Positions 12,675 through 25,374 of a stretch of 64,000 bases of DNA are shown one piece after another. A model generated the notes under the pieces. The model saw only the letters and a program-made list of their open reading frames with translations. It did not search any database and had not been told where the DNA came from. The stretch lies in assembly GCA_905250125.1 (NCBI GenBank), contig CAJNOL010000595.1:55939-119938 (forward strand), given 5' to 3'. Position numbers and translations under genes: made by a program. Origin of the DNA: Rotaria sordida (Eukaryota > Rotifera > Eurotatoria > Philodinida > Philodinidae). Within the stretch, counting starts at the first letter, position 1; each line of letters begins with the position of its first letter.

Positions 12675-13319
12675 TTATTTAAAAGAACAATGTGCTTGTT
12701 TTTTTGATGGATTATTTGGAATTGAATCTTGTTTTAATGATATTCCATAATGCATTGTAAAAAAATCATTTTGAATCCAAAAAAATTTATTTATTGCTCG
12801 TATACCTGAAAATTTTTTATTTTTATCAAGATTATCTGTATTCCATATAATATCAATTAAAATATGTTCTAAATATCCCAATAAATTATTTATATGTATA
12901 TAATCAACATTTGTTGATTCTGTATGATCAGATTCTGTATGTATTTCACCAATTTGTGATAAATATTGTAGAAATAAATCATTCCATTCTGTTTGAATAA
13001 ATATACGTTTTAAATATACACTTAACATATCTTTACGAAAATCTGTTTGTGCTGATATAACAGATACATTTGTTTCATCATTTGATGAAAAACTATCAAA
13101 ATCATCATTACGCATAAGAAAATATTGTTTTGTTATATCAAATGAATATAATTTTTTATAAATTGTTTCAACAATAAATGGAATACGTGGAAATATAATT
13201 GGTGCTAATGTATTAAGAAGTCCGATATCATCTTTAGTAAAATTAAGAAATTTTGATATATAATCAAAACGATAACGAAGATTATTATTTAAACGATTTT
13301 TATCGATATGTTCAGCCAT
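12675..13319 (-). CDS. Protoglobin (globin-sensor) family protein, copy 4
   Basis: A 214-residue intronless protoglobin opening MAEHIDKNRL. The globin core is colinear with its paralogues: YRFDYISKF, TIYKKLYSFDITK with Tyr54, YLSQIGEIHTES with His127 as candidate proximal ligand, TNVDYIHIN, NKFFWIQNDFFTMHY. It is the most divergent just after His127: the Gly-rich AGS/GGS found in the other copies is replaced by an acidic DHTES segment, which could change the loop after the haem ligand. The tail ends H-C-S-F-K, keeping Cys at position -4. The predicted role is a gas-binding or sensing haem protein in the cytosol or at a membrane; the role is inferred. Confidence 0.84.
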   Translation of the reverse strand: MAEHIDKNRLNNNLRYRFDYISKFLNFTKDDIGLLNTLAPIIFPRIPFIVETIYKKLYSFDITKQYFLMRNDDFDSFSSNDETNVSVISAQTDFRKDMLSVYLKRIFIQTEWNDLFLQYLSQIGEIHTESDHTESTNVDYIHINNLLGYLEHILIDIIWNTDNLDKNKKFSGIRAINKFFWIQNDFFTMHYGISLKQDSIPNNPSKKQAHCSFK

Positions 13320-16300
13320 TTCAATCTAGAAAAAGAAAACAAAAATGCTTAGAATCTTATTTCACAAATGCTTTCTTTCTTTCTCTCGTTCTATGAACAT
13401 AGAAGAAATAAAAAGAACTTTGGAAATATATGACATTGATAAATTTACATCATTTAATAATACTATTGAACGGAAGTAGGCATGTTGGAAACGAGTAAAA
13501 CAAATGAAATACTATGGAGAAAATGTCTTTATGATAAATTTTGCAGTGCTGTGTTTTTTTGCTCACCTTTCCATAGAAGACTCATGACAAAGAAAAGGAT
13601 GTACTCTCAAACGTTCAGTAGAAAAGAAATAAAAAAAAGAACGACGTTATTACACGCTATTAAACTTATTTTATTTTTAGGTTTTTTTACGCCCACCTGA
13701 CACATATACTTTCACGAAGGAAAAAAAAGAAGCTATTTTTTGGAAATAATGATATGTTTCCGATTTTGAATTACGATTTTAGCTTATTATAGTACTGCTT
13801 TCAGACATATACTTTTGTTATAAACTATTAGAAAATTTTTACAATCAAGATTTTATCATTATCATGTATACACGAATAGTAGAATAGTTTTAATTTTAAT
13901 CTGATGTTCAAAAATTTTCTTTATCAAGGATTCAGAGAAGAAGTCTTGCATGCTTATAAGGAAAATATTTTTAGCATTTCATACTACTATAATGAAAGTA
14001 AAGACAAGGAAAAAAAAAAGTTTGTTTTCTCTTATGAATTACAACATAATAAATAGTATTCAATCTAGAGAACCTATCAAAATTGACTGCATTTATTCTA
14101 GAGTATAGACATTGAAATGAAAGCCAGAATATATAAGAAAAAAAATTCTAAAAACATATATAATCGATTTAAAATGCTTTTCTTTTTTGGTTTTATGAAT
14201 TGAAGAAAGACTAATGAATTATTAAATATATAACAATACTACATTCAAGGCAAAAGAATAACAAATGTTCAGCATATTTATCTATTATACATAATATTCA
14301 CCAATTTAAATGTTTTTACTATACATCATGCAAATCAACTGCTTTATCCTGGGATGATTTCCCTGTAGTAAACTAAAAGAAAAAAAGCGAATAAAATATT
14401 AATATTCAAATGAATGACTATCATTTGAACATATGCAGTTTCGATCTGTGATCATTGTTACATTGACAAAAATAAGTTTCTAGGGAATACTATAATTAAT
14501 TTTTTGTATTGTTAATTAGAGAGTGTCATATTGATTCAGATTGAATGATTTTTATTTTTTGTCAATTATGACAATGTAATCAGTTTCAATGTTATAATTA
14601 TATATTTTGTTATACTATGAAGAAAAAATTAGCATTCGAAATCAACCTGTCTTGTAATTTTACTAAAATTACTATCGAACAATCTCCGATGATTATAATA
14701 AAAAAACATAAAAATATTACGACGTTGTATATCTTTAGCATATATATATAAAACGTAAAAAGAAACTCTTCATATTTGAACTTATTTTTCAGTTAATTGA
14801 CGAATAGTATGATAATATTGTCATGAAAAGACATGTCCGTAAGAGAAGATTAGTATAAGAAAAATGTACTTCAAGTTTCTCAACATTAATTATCTTTTTT
14901 TAACCTTGTAATTATGATAATGAGTGCAGTTTAATATAAGAAAAACCGTCTAATTTTCTTCTATTTTTTGAATTGAATTCCTTGAGAGATACACAAATCC
15001 GTTGTTTTTTAATTTAAAAACAATTAAGAAATAATTAATTTGGGACATTTAGATTTATCGACTATATATCATTTCTATGAAGTTTTTTTTTTTTTTTTTT
15101 TATGCAAATATTTTGTACTTTGATATGTAAGTCAAAGTACATAAGTGTTAATAATAAAGTCAAGGGAAGTTCATTAGATGCAATTTCAAATTGCCATAAA
15201 ATAATTAATTGATGTCTAATGCTAGAAAGCAATTAGAGTAGATTTCCGGAGAAAAAAAAAGAATCATTTCTTTAATGATGACAATTTATTATGATAATAA
15301 AAGCGTCATTCAATTGCTGAAATTCATAGTTATTAATTTTGAATTTTCATCTATATTTTAATATATAGAAAAAAAAACGATTTCATAAATATTATATTCA
15401 TTTTTTTTTCTAGTTATTATTACTTAATTTTCATCAATCATACAACACCATGTTATAATGTCAATGAATTTTGTTCGTGTCTTTTTTCCTTTTATACAAA
15501 TATTATAAAATTCTTTACATAATTTCTCTAGTAAAATTTTTTCAACACTTTATTGAATATTAGCCAAGACAGAGAGGTTGATGATATTTACTACACTTCT
15601 TCATATTAAACTCAGAGTTATATACAAGAGAGTGAACAGATAGCTCTTATCATTCATAAGATCAAAGTATCTTGTCGAATGGTGACTGAACGTTCTCACT
15701 AGTGTCTCGCACGGATACGAATTTTCGCAATCGGGAACTAATCGACATCTGGCAGATATTTTCATAATTAAAGACCAGTTTTCAAATTTTTATATTATAT
15801 GAAAAAGTATGCTATTTAGTTTCTTCCATAAACAAAAAAAAATTCATGAGTCACTTGATATTTTTTCGATCAATTCCACAAAGTCTACATTTGCTTGTTG
15901 TTGATGACATTGTGATGGAATGCAGTGTTGATGCCAAAAATCATAATTGCGGTTGCATATATGAATACGTTTTCCATTATGATAATTTATTACGCTTTCC
16001 ATCCATAGGATAGCTGAGAATTTTTGAGCTACGAGCTGTTTCCCTCATGAATTCTTTTGAAGAATGAGCAGAAATGGGCAATTAAAAAAATTAATTAGGC
16101 TACAATTTTTTAAAAATCTATTGTCATCACAAAAACTAATGTTTATTGAAGAGAAATTCGTTATTCTTAACTAAGAGGAGAACTTGTTTGCTTTTTTTTG
16201 TACTGTTTTATAAACTTTGAATATATTATGTTAAAAAGCATAAATAGAACTGTTAGTAAATTTCATTGGAATAACGAGTATTGTAACGAAACAGAAAAAA

Positions 16301-18621
16301 AACAATACTGTTGCATTGTCATCATCGAATTAATAGCAAACATAGTCAATGGACCTTTCTGGATAATTTGATTAGATCACAACAAAATACAATGTATTAA
16401 AATGACACGACTTGGATTTTTATATATGCATGTGTATTAAGATTTTTTTGGTGTTGAGCAATTACCCAATGGGCGTACCCATAGCTACGCCACTGATTCC
16501 TATGCTCTTATATAAATTAACAATTTGAAAAAGTAAAAATAGTTTGAAACGTCAAGATTTCATTAATTACCAGATTGGATCCGAGTATGAGATCATACCC
16601 GGGACTTGAACTGACTCAGCGAGTTTGCATTCGAATCCATGCTTCGGACGGCCGAACGCCAATTTTATCTATTGCGTTTTTAAAAAATTGTGTTTGTAGA
16701 AATATCCATGGACGCGAAACGTGTAGGCTGGTGACACTTGTACCTGACATTCTTTGACTAGACGAACCTTACTATAGTGCAGATATTGAAATTTTTTACA
16801 TGTTCATCTAGATATTCTGATGATGAAAGCTGAAAAATTGATGCGGCAATAGAAGCCCACTATCTAATTATGTTATCATGATTCTTAGCAGAATCACTTA
16901 TTTTATTCACACAAAGTGGTTTGTATAGTAGACTTCATGTTTAAAATAAGCATAACAGATCATCAGTTTGTGAGCTATACTATCAATTATTGCTTATTCA
17001 GATGAGTTGCAACTGTTACATCACCACAACAGAATCAAAACAACTAGTCGTTAGTTTGTATCCATATGAAAGGAACGAGATGATCAAAATTATGAGACTG
17101 TCCGATGTCTAGTCGAACTTTGACTAAAGATAGAGCAAACTTGTATTTTATTTTTATTCATATCATAAACTTCATCGAATTTTTCTTACAATAAAATTAT
17201 TTTCTCGATAATGCTAGAAAGTATATCTAATCTTTTCTTTAAAATCTTCGACGCATTACATGACCGTCAAAAAAATCGAAAAATCTTTTAGAAAATTTCG
17301 ACTATCGAGAGACATGTTTTACTCTATGGGATAATGCTAACAATATAATAGAACTCAAACATAAGTCAAAAGACAAAAAAGAAAAAATGTATAGTGTCAC
17401 TCGTTTTTTTTTCATTTAGCAACTGTAGCTGATAAACTATTTAAGTATTCTATAGCATTTATAATATCGTTAATACGATGTGAAATTGAAATTGTTTCGA
17501 TCTTGCTCCTAGACTTGCAATAAATTGAATACACATCAGAGTTGGAATTGGATAGGTTTTTTCTGTCCGGTCGGAAAAATTTTACAACCAAACTGACAAA
17601 AAAATAACTAGTACGTGTTCATCAAATCTGTTTTCTTTCATCTTTATTTCAAAAAAGAACAAAAATAAAAGTAAGTTCATAACAAATTTAACACAAAAAT
17701 ATAAATATTTATTTTTCTTGATTTAGACAACACTTGCCGAAATAGAACAAGAAAATGAATTATTTGATCTAGGTTGAATTGAGCGATACTACGAGAAAGA
17801 AATTGATAGAAATATAAAGAAAACAATCAATCATTTATAATCGAGTCGAAGACAAGATATCTATTGAGTTTTTCACATCTCGTTGAGAACCACCAATACT
17901 GTTCACAATCAGTAACAGAAGCACAAGAAGAAAGTACAGATCAGAACAATGATTTTTCAATGAGTAATAACTAATTGAACGAAGAATGTAGATCTCATTA
18001 CGATCAAAAGTAACTGTCATTAAGATCACCGCACTGCATATGCACTTACTTGACTACTGCACATTTTCTTTCTTTCTATTTCGACTTAATAATAACACTC
18101 TAAACATGCTTCCGACTTGAAAATACCATAAAAGCACTGTTTTCAATAGAAAAAATTCTCGGATACAAACAACTCTCTCAATTTCTTCTAGAAATTCTGA
18201 AATGGTTTTTATTAAAAACAAAACAGCGAAGCAAACATCGTTCCAGGCTACATGTTGAGATATAGTCTATTTTGTAACCTCGGAATGCATTTCTTTTCAC
18301 AAAAAGATCTACAAGCATTTTTTGACATAGACACAAACAAAAAGGCACTGAATGTGTATTCAACTATTGTTTTTTTCTAATAAACTATTTCTTCATAGAC
18401 AATCATATTCATTGACGTTAGCTTGACACTAATAACTATGTTAGTGGTACATTTTTCACTGTGAACGAAATTTCATCTATACTATTCAAATCTCGATATA
18501 AAAATAAATTTAACAATTTATTGATTCAGCAGATTTATATAATATTCTATATTTAAAATATCGCTTGAATTATATTTTATTATTTCAATTAAATAGACAA
18601 TATAAATACAAATTATTAAAA
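13320..18621. other. AT-rich spacer between protoglobin copies 4 and 5
   Basis: About 5.3 kb without a supported gene. Small open frames (13482-13700, 16575-16757, 17835-18029, 18178-18363) show no domain, low complexity or no conserved start, and I treat them as chance. A slightly GC-richer island at about 16570-16670 contains B-box-like words but does not fold as a tRNA. A short hairpin with TACTTTGA arms lies near 15115-15140. Confidence 0.5.
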
Positions 18622-19269
18622 TTATATAAAAAAACATTTAGTTAATTTAACAATTGGTATACTTGAACATGAATTATCATTATTCCATGTTGTAGAATAA
18701 TGCATTGTAAGTAAATCATTTTGTATCCAAATAAATCTACTTATTGCTCGTATACCTTGACGTTTTATTTTTTGATCAATATTTTCTGCATTCCATATAA
18801 TATCAATTAATATTTGTTCTAAATAACAAAATAATGCATTCATATAAATATAATCAACATTAATTGATGCTGAACCACCTTTATTTGTATGTATTTGACC
18901 AACTCTTGATAAATATTCAAGAAATGAATCATTCCATTCAGGTTGTGTTAATACACGTTTTAAATAAACAGTCAACATATCTTTTCGAAATTCTGTTTGA
19001 ACAGCATCTAATGTCATACCAAATTCTTTATTTGATGTAAAATTTTCAAAACCATCATTACGTAAATGAAAAAAACGTTTTGTTACATCAAATGAATATA
19101 ATTTTTTATAAACTAAATCAATAGCCTTTGGTAAAAGTGGAAATATAATTGGTGCCAATATATTAAGTGTTGTTACATCATGTTGACTAAAGTCAATAAA
19201 TTTTGATAAAAAATCAAAACGATAACGAAGATTATTGTTAAGTCGAGTTTTATCTATATGTTCAACCAT
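18622..19269 (-). CDS. Protoglobin (globin-sensor) family protein, copy 5
   Basis: A 215-residue intronless protoglobin opening MVEHIDKTRL. Colinear blocks are YRFDFLSKF, LVYKKLYSFDVTK (Tyr54), YLSRVGQIHTNK with His127, GGSASINVDYIYMN and ISRFIWIQNDLLTMHY. It differs from the others in the C-terminal helix (RFIWIQNDLL rather than KFFWIQNDFF). The tail (Ser/Ile/Val/Lys-rich) ends K-C-F-F-I, with Cys four from the end and a plausible prenylation X residue (Ile, as used by geranylgeranyltransferase I substrates in other eukaryotes). It is the last member of the minus-strand array. The globin call is firm; anchoring and sensing are inferred. Confidence 0.84.
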   Translation of the reverse strand: MVEHIDKTRLNNNLRYRFDFLSKFIDFSQHDVTTLNILAPIIFPLLPKAIDLVYKKLYSFDVTKRFFHLRNDGFENFTSNKEFGMTLDAVQTEFRKDMLTVYLKRVLTQPEWNDSFLEYLSRVGQIHTNKGGSASINVDYIYMNALFCYLEQILIDIIWNAENIDQKIKRQGIRAISRFIWIQNDLLTMHYSTTWNNDNSCSSIPIVKLTKCFFI

Positions 19270-19603
19270 TATGATAATAATATTTTATAAAAATGGCATG
19301 TTTTCTTTGCTAGTTCTCTCTAAATATATATATTTCATATAATCATATTAATGCTAATTCGTGCATGATTTACGTTTCCTTCATCGGTAAATAAAAAAGA
19401 AAGAAAGAAAGAATATGTTTGATTTCTTCAGATTTATTTATTTCAATAATGTGATTTAAAAAACAAAGATACTTATAATGAAATGAACGATCGAGAAGAA
19501 TGAAAGAAAATCCGTTGATGCTTTCAGGAAAAAAAATCTCTTGGCAAGATCATGTATGAAATGTTATCTATACCGAAAAAATTGTACATAATTCAACATT
19601 ATA

Positions 19604-19856
19604 CCGGGTGGCCCAAAAGTAAGGAAACAAAAAGGGTATGCTATAATAATGGATAATAGATTGTTAATGATGTTTTTTACACTTTTTATTGATGTGGAAA
19701 GCTGAAACTTTCAGACATAAAAGATCTTAACTAGATATATATGTGATAAAAATTTTAGCTCTCTACATCAATATAAGGTATGAAAAATATCATTAACAAT
19801 TTATTATCCATTAGTATAGCATATCCATTTTGTTTCCTTACTTTTGGGTCACCCGG
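19604..19856. mobile_element. Tc/mariner-type MITE, 253 bp
   Basis: The ends CCGGGTGGCCCAAAAGTAAG and its near-exact reverse complement continue inward for about 70 bp (ATGGATAATA and TTGTTAATGAT are shared), flanked on both sides by TA. The CCGGGTG...CCCAAAAGT end is typical of mariner-derived elements. It has no coding capacity, so it would need a transposase in trans. Well preserved inverted repeats suggest fairly recent activity. Confidence 0.85.
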
Positions 19857-20428
19857 TATTTCTTATGAGAATGTTCCGAGGTTCAAAATCTTAGGAAAAA
19901 TTATGCGCAATTTTTAAAGTCACATTCGCAATTACTGTCATTTATGAACTCTTTGGTTACCAACGACGTATATATGCATCACGATCTTTATCATAGTGTG
20001 AAGCAGACGTAATCGCTCATAATGCATGTTTTGTTTGTATCCATTCACATAAAAGCAAACATCAGGCAATAGGAGCTTTTATACCATCATTTTGTTTTGG
20101 CACATGCTAGAATTACACCATAAATAATTATAACGAACTTTCTTGAAAATATATTTTTCTTTCTTATGTCGGTAACTAAAGAGAGTGCGGATGTGATTTC
20201 TATCTCCGTTCCCACGCACTCCGGCACCCACATCCATCCTTAAATTTTGTCCACAAATGTATTTTGAAATAGCTTTATTTGACATTTTAGGATCTAGGGG
20301 ATGTAGTTTGAGAAATACAATTTCATAGTGTTGTGATAGAAATAATGGTATGTTTAAAATTTTACGAAAGAACAATGAATAAATATGATTAATGTATTAC
20401 ATATTTTATTAAAGATTCAGTAATGGTA

Positions 20429-20524
20429 CTGATTCACTTTAGATATAGCCTTCATTTACATGCTTCGATATGTAATGTAACAAGTATACCAATTAGAGCG
20501 TACAATATATCTAAAGTGAACTAA
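20429..20524. repeat. 15-bp perfect inverted repeat, small MITE-like
   Basis: The arms TTCACTTTAGATATA (20433-20447) and the exact reverse complement (20506-20520) enclose about 58 bp. Partial pairing continues outward. It is possibly a degraded MITE. Confidence 0.5.
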
Positions 20525-20623
20525 TACTTAATTAAATTTAAAGATATATATATATTATATTTTTCTTTGAACAATTATTCACTGAAACTATTGAGTAATA
20601 AGATTTCGAACAATGCTTCAAGG

Positions 20624-20648
20624 ATATATATATATATATATATATATG
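20624..20648. repeat. (TA)n microsatellite
   Basis: About 12 uninterrupted TA units. Confidence 0.9.
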
Positions 20649-20862
20649 GATAAATCAAACAAATGACATTGTATAGCCATTCAAGCATACATTAGCCAAC
20701 TATCAGTGACAATGCTTTCGTTTTTTTTTCTATTGTTCAGATGAACACCTATGGAATAAAAGAGAGAAATTAGAAAAACAATGTGCATCATTTTGTATGA
20801 CATGTATATAGCGTACTATGAATGAATAAAAAAAAACATAAAGAGAATGGTCTCAAGCAAGT

Positions 20863-23584
20863 TTGAATATTTACCAGTTGATATTCTTTTTGAAATTTTT
20901 GTTTATTTGTCTCCTGGTGACATTCTTCAATCATATTTATCTTAACAATTATTATAAATGAATATATGTGGCACATCCATATCGGTAGTAACAGAATGTC
21001 ATTATCGATATTCAATCATCTTTGTCAAAATGTATTAAAATTGATAGGAGTTCGCGTTTGTCTCATTACGTATTACATTAAATAATATTATTGGTGGTTG
21101 ATCACTCGTTTCATCATCTTTAAAATATCATCAGACAATCTTACTTCAACGACTTCATCTAATCGATATTAAACCGTATGAATTTGATAAATGATTGCCT
21201 AGTTCTGTAATAAGACAACTACATACTTTACTAGTTGATGTAACACAACATAATCCTTTCAACTATCACAAATCGTAGAGGGAGTATATTTAGTTAAGGT
21301 AAGAAAGCAAAATATTATCATGCATATTTTTTTATCTTTATAAAAGGTGCGTTCACAACCGCCGGCTCTAGAAATTTGTCGTCTTCTATTTAATTTTTGT
21401 TCAAATTCTTGTGATAGATTATCACAATATTCAGTATTACCACCACTGATGACTTTGCCATGTCTTTCCAATACAACTTATCTTCGTACATTGAGCATTG
21501 GTATTAAAACATCACACTTTTTAGAACGTTTACTTGTTTGTATACCACTTATCGAAAATCTCTCTGTTGGTGTACATGATTCAGAGAAGTATGAGAATGA
21601 TAATTTTAGTATATTCAAGTAAGTAACATATAGTGATTTATATAAGTAGAAATGAAATAAAATCATTTAGATTGCCTGCCGCTGTCAGTACTTATCTTCT
21701 TCATCGTTTATCTCGTCTTTGTTTGAACTGTTTGAATAACAGAAGTTTTCATCGAACCGTTGCGCTTTTATCATCTGTATTTGGTCAACTTACTCATTTA
21801 TCAATAAAATTAGAAATGTGATCATCAGTATCTGATCCATTTATTGTATCCGGTGATACTATTCATCAATTGTGTATTGATCGTCTCAAATCATGTGCAA
21901 TCTATACTCTTAATCTATTGCTGACTATCGAGAGAGATTTAGAGGAAAAAATAATCCTGAATTCGTTTTTTTAAAGCTGCGTTTACTTATCGACAACCAC
22001 TGGCTGTAATTATTCAAGAGAATTCTTGCTTTTCTTGTAGTACTTCTGATACTTATTCTTTTATCGTTTATACTTTACCATATAATGGTATAATTCTTGA
22101 AACATCACTTTTTTTTCTGAAAATCTCCAAATGTATGTATGAAATATTTTCTACGAAGGAGTTAGAGATATTCTTTTCTGTTTAGATCTTGTCAAATATC
22201 AGTTCATGGAATAAAATTATTTTTATATGCTAATGAATTATCTATCGAAGTTTGTAAAAGAGAAAGTCGTCTTATAGATCTCAGTAATTGCAGAAATTCA
22301 ATATCATTATTCGTTCCATGATCGTTACTAAAAAAAAAATTTCAATGGAAAATAACAGTACTATTAGTCCAGTTCAGTTCGCATCAATATTAAAATTAGT
22401 TTATAACATACATATATTAGAAATCGATGATGAAGATGGTAATTTAGTTCATGCTTTATTAAATAACGAAGATAATCTCGGTACAATTGTTAATCGACCA
22501 GTAAGTATTTATGTTTTAAAATAAAAATAAAAATGAAATTTTTGCTTCTTGATTACTTTTATTTTTATTCATATTAGAATTTAATTTCAACAAAATTTTA
22601 AAAAATTTAAATTTAGTTTTGTGAGGACGATAAATCGTTGTAGACTTTTGATTTATTCATTTTGCTAATCAGTCAACATTTTCAACAGTCGAATAATACA
22701 TTATTCGACTGTATATTTTCTCTATGAATAATTTTCTACATGATTAAGAAAACCTTTTTGAACTTGTTTACTCATATGATCTTGTGATGAAGACTTATAA
22801 CCTTCTCCGTAAATACCTTTATCTATAGCAAGGAATCGAAATAAAGAATTTACACTTGAGATTTTGCCTATGAAATTGTAGACATGTTTTTCAAAAGAAG
22901 AAATTTTCAAAACACAATCATATACTAAAGGAAGAATATAATAACTGGATGTATCTTGAGAATGATACTATTTGCTGATGTTAAAATTATGAAGACATTC
23001 TAATGACGATTAATTCTATCTATAAATAAAATTTCAGATGAAAATTTTTCAACGATTATAACTCTTGATTACTAAGACATATACTCCAATGTTTTTTTTT
23101 ATCTGATTAGTTCTCTAGAAGGTCTACTTCTAGCCAAAGTATCTGACAATTGAAGATATTGCCTTATACGAGATATCATGATTTCTAATGAAATAAAAAA
23201 TGTTTTTCTTTAAAAGATCTAATTTCTATTTATTAGATATAATCATTTCATATAATCGATTGATCATTGGAAATGTGTAATGTAGAAGATTTTTGTACGC
23301 TTCTCACTAATCAATTACTCAATTTGAAAGATGTTTCGTTCGCTATCTTTAAGTCATTCCGTGAACTGCAAAGAAAACTACCGCACACTGTTGTTTATCA
23401 GAATGAATCTTCGAAATATGTCCATTTCCTTGTTGATCATATACAACAATTTGCTTCACTTTGTATAAGTTTTACGTCGATTCCTTCTACTACACCCTGT
23501 CTTCCATCTACAATTCGACGGCAACTATATGAATAGCTACTTAATCGATTACGATGTTCGTCTGAAGAGATTCAAATATAGCTT
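20863..23584 (+). pseudogene. Decayed F-box / leucine-rich-repeat-like gene
   Basis: The first block (from 20863) reads FEYLPVDILFEIFVYLSPGD, a clear F-box start, then runs into a stop. Further downstream, in shifting frames, come LRR-like blocks: TTYLRTLSIGIKTSHFLERL (near 21480), LSSVFGQLTHLSIKLEM (about 21765-21820), and ISPVQFASILKLVYNIHILE (near 22370). The terminal block at 23267-23536 has VEDFCTLLTNQLLNLKDVSF and is followed by a stop and LRCSSEEIQI. Intact F-box proteins bind Skp1 and recruit substrates to SCF ubiquitin ligases. Here some breaks may be introns, but several stops and frame changes inside exon-like blocks indicate a dead copy. It is only distantly related to the intact F-box pair at 30248 and 60642. 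Confidence 0.6.
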
Positions 23585-25374
23585 TAACTATGTTAGGACA
23601 TATTGTTATTGTAAATATTTTCACAACGTACAAATACTACCGAAACATTCAATATTGGACAAAATGTCGTTTTTTTGTAAGCGATGTGTAGAACTAATGA
23701 TTTAGGATAGACTAATTTTATATATGAAATTATTCAATCAATTAAAAATTTAATAAATAAAAAGATGAAGCCTTTATTCAAACTATTCTTCATCATTATT
23801 TTTTTTGAATCTAATTCAAATTTATTTGTTAAGATATGAGCTCATGAGAAAGAATATATCTCAAGACATGATATTATACAATAGTCATTTCTTTCTAAAA
23901 TACATTGTTGTCATTGCTAATGTTATCATTATATAATTAGATAATCTTAAAGTACGAAATATTCATTTTCTTCATTGTATTCCTATATATTATTATGCAT
24001 CGACAGTTATTTCAGTTAAACATATATACATAAGACTTATATAAACCATAGAGGGTTTGCTTTTTTTTCAGTTCTCTGTTATTCAAAAAGAATACAAGCA
24101 ATTATCTGCAAAAATCTCAATGTACGTGTATGTTTAGCAAAAAAGATTTTTGAGTGCAATCTAGATGTAAATTTGTATGTGAATCAGGTGTTAGAAGAAC
24201 TTAAGACAGTAAGAATTTTTATGTACAATTACGTCAAATAAACTAGTAATGATTCTTTGTACGACATGCCTTTATAATTACGAATACTTAGTCATCACTT
24301 TTTTACATAGACTATCCAGTGTATGAACTGAAGAGTCTTGCCATTCAGGAGATATAGAACTTTAATAAAACTCATTTGAAAGCGCGCTTTAAAGTTAAGA
24401 GTTAAAGATTCAATATCTAGCAAATTGTATTGTCAATTAAGGTGAAAGATTTTGTAAAACAACGTTCCAATTGATGAAGATATAGAATTCAATTTTGCAT
24501 GAACCTGACCAGCCACTTTAAGAAGAGAGGATCTGCCAGAAAACCTAGGTATCAAATACCTGCATGACTAAAGAAATTTTGTTTATTTTGGATTTAATTG
24601 TCTGATAAGATAGATCTTACAACGATAGTGTTAAATACAAAATACCAGATTGATCAGACAATTCATTCCTGGATTATGAGGTATACTCTGACAGTAGATC
24701 TTATAAAAGTAGCATAAAAATGATCATTTTTTTGTACTTTTTAATGTCAGATCATGTATTTTTCCACTCTTCACAAACATTATGATACGGGAAAAAACCC
24801 GAGTTAGCAATGTATTTTTTATCGAAACAGTGAAGCATTTCTTTCTCATTTGTATTTCAACTCGTATGATTCAAATTTGTGGGAAGATATCAGAAATTTT
24901 ATGACACTTGGTGAAAAACCCTGAAAAATTGCATCTTCATCTATAAGAATAGGTGACTAAAGTTGATGAGTCATAGAGATAATTAAATGATCGATATAAT
25001 GTATGTTCCTCCAAAGAGAGAGTTGATAAGCATTGATAGAGGTCTCCTAGTGATAGCTTCACCGATGATTCGTCATAGAATGATTTATATGATTTGGAAA
25101 GGAATGAAACTTTGCAAAAATAAAGACTAGACTAAGTTTCTATTTTCCTCTAATTTCCCCTGACATACTTACAAAAACAAATTGACTCATTTATGACATA
25201 GATATAACATATGGATATTACTAAATTATACAAAAGCCTGTTAATATTCCTTTGCTTTTTTTTTGCTTATACCTTTTATGTTTACTTTTATTCGGTTCAT
25301 TGAAGCGTGACACCGGTCAAATTTTATATTATATATTGAGTAATACAAAATAAAAAAAAAACGAGAACTAAATT
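23585..25374. other. AT-rich spacer upstream of the PIP kinase gene
   Basis: No open frame of note and no recognised repeat. The last 50 bp, with an A-run just before the start codon, is the likely 5' untranslated region of the kinase gene. Confidence 0.5.

Larger units (their letters stand above)
19857..20862. other. Spacer with small inverted repeat and AT microsatellite
   Basis: No supported gene. The 98-codon minus-strand frame at 20079-20375 has no recognisable domain. It holds the inverted repeat and (TA)n run listed below, and a polymorphic-looking AT-rich tail before the decayed F-box gene. Confidence 0.5.

Noticed and set aside
16575..16670. tRNA gene or tRNA-derived SINE
   Set aside because: B-box-like words (TTCAAGTCC, ATTCGAATCC) are present, but acceptor and T-stem pairing fail and no A-box, tail or repeat copy was found.
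20079..20375. 98-codon minus-strand gene
   Set aside because: No domain, no homologous copy, no splice or start support; composition like surrounding spacer.
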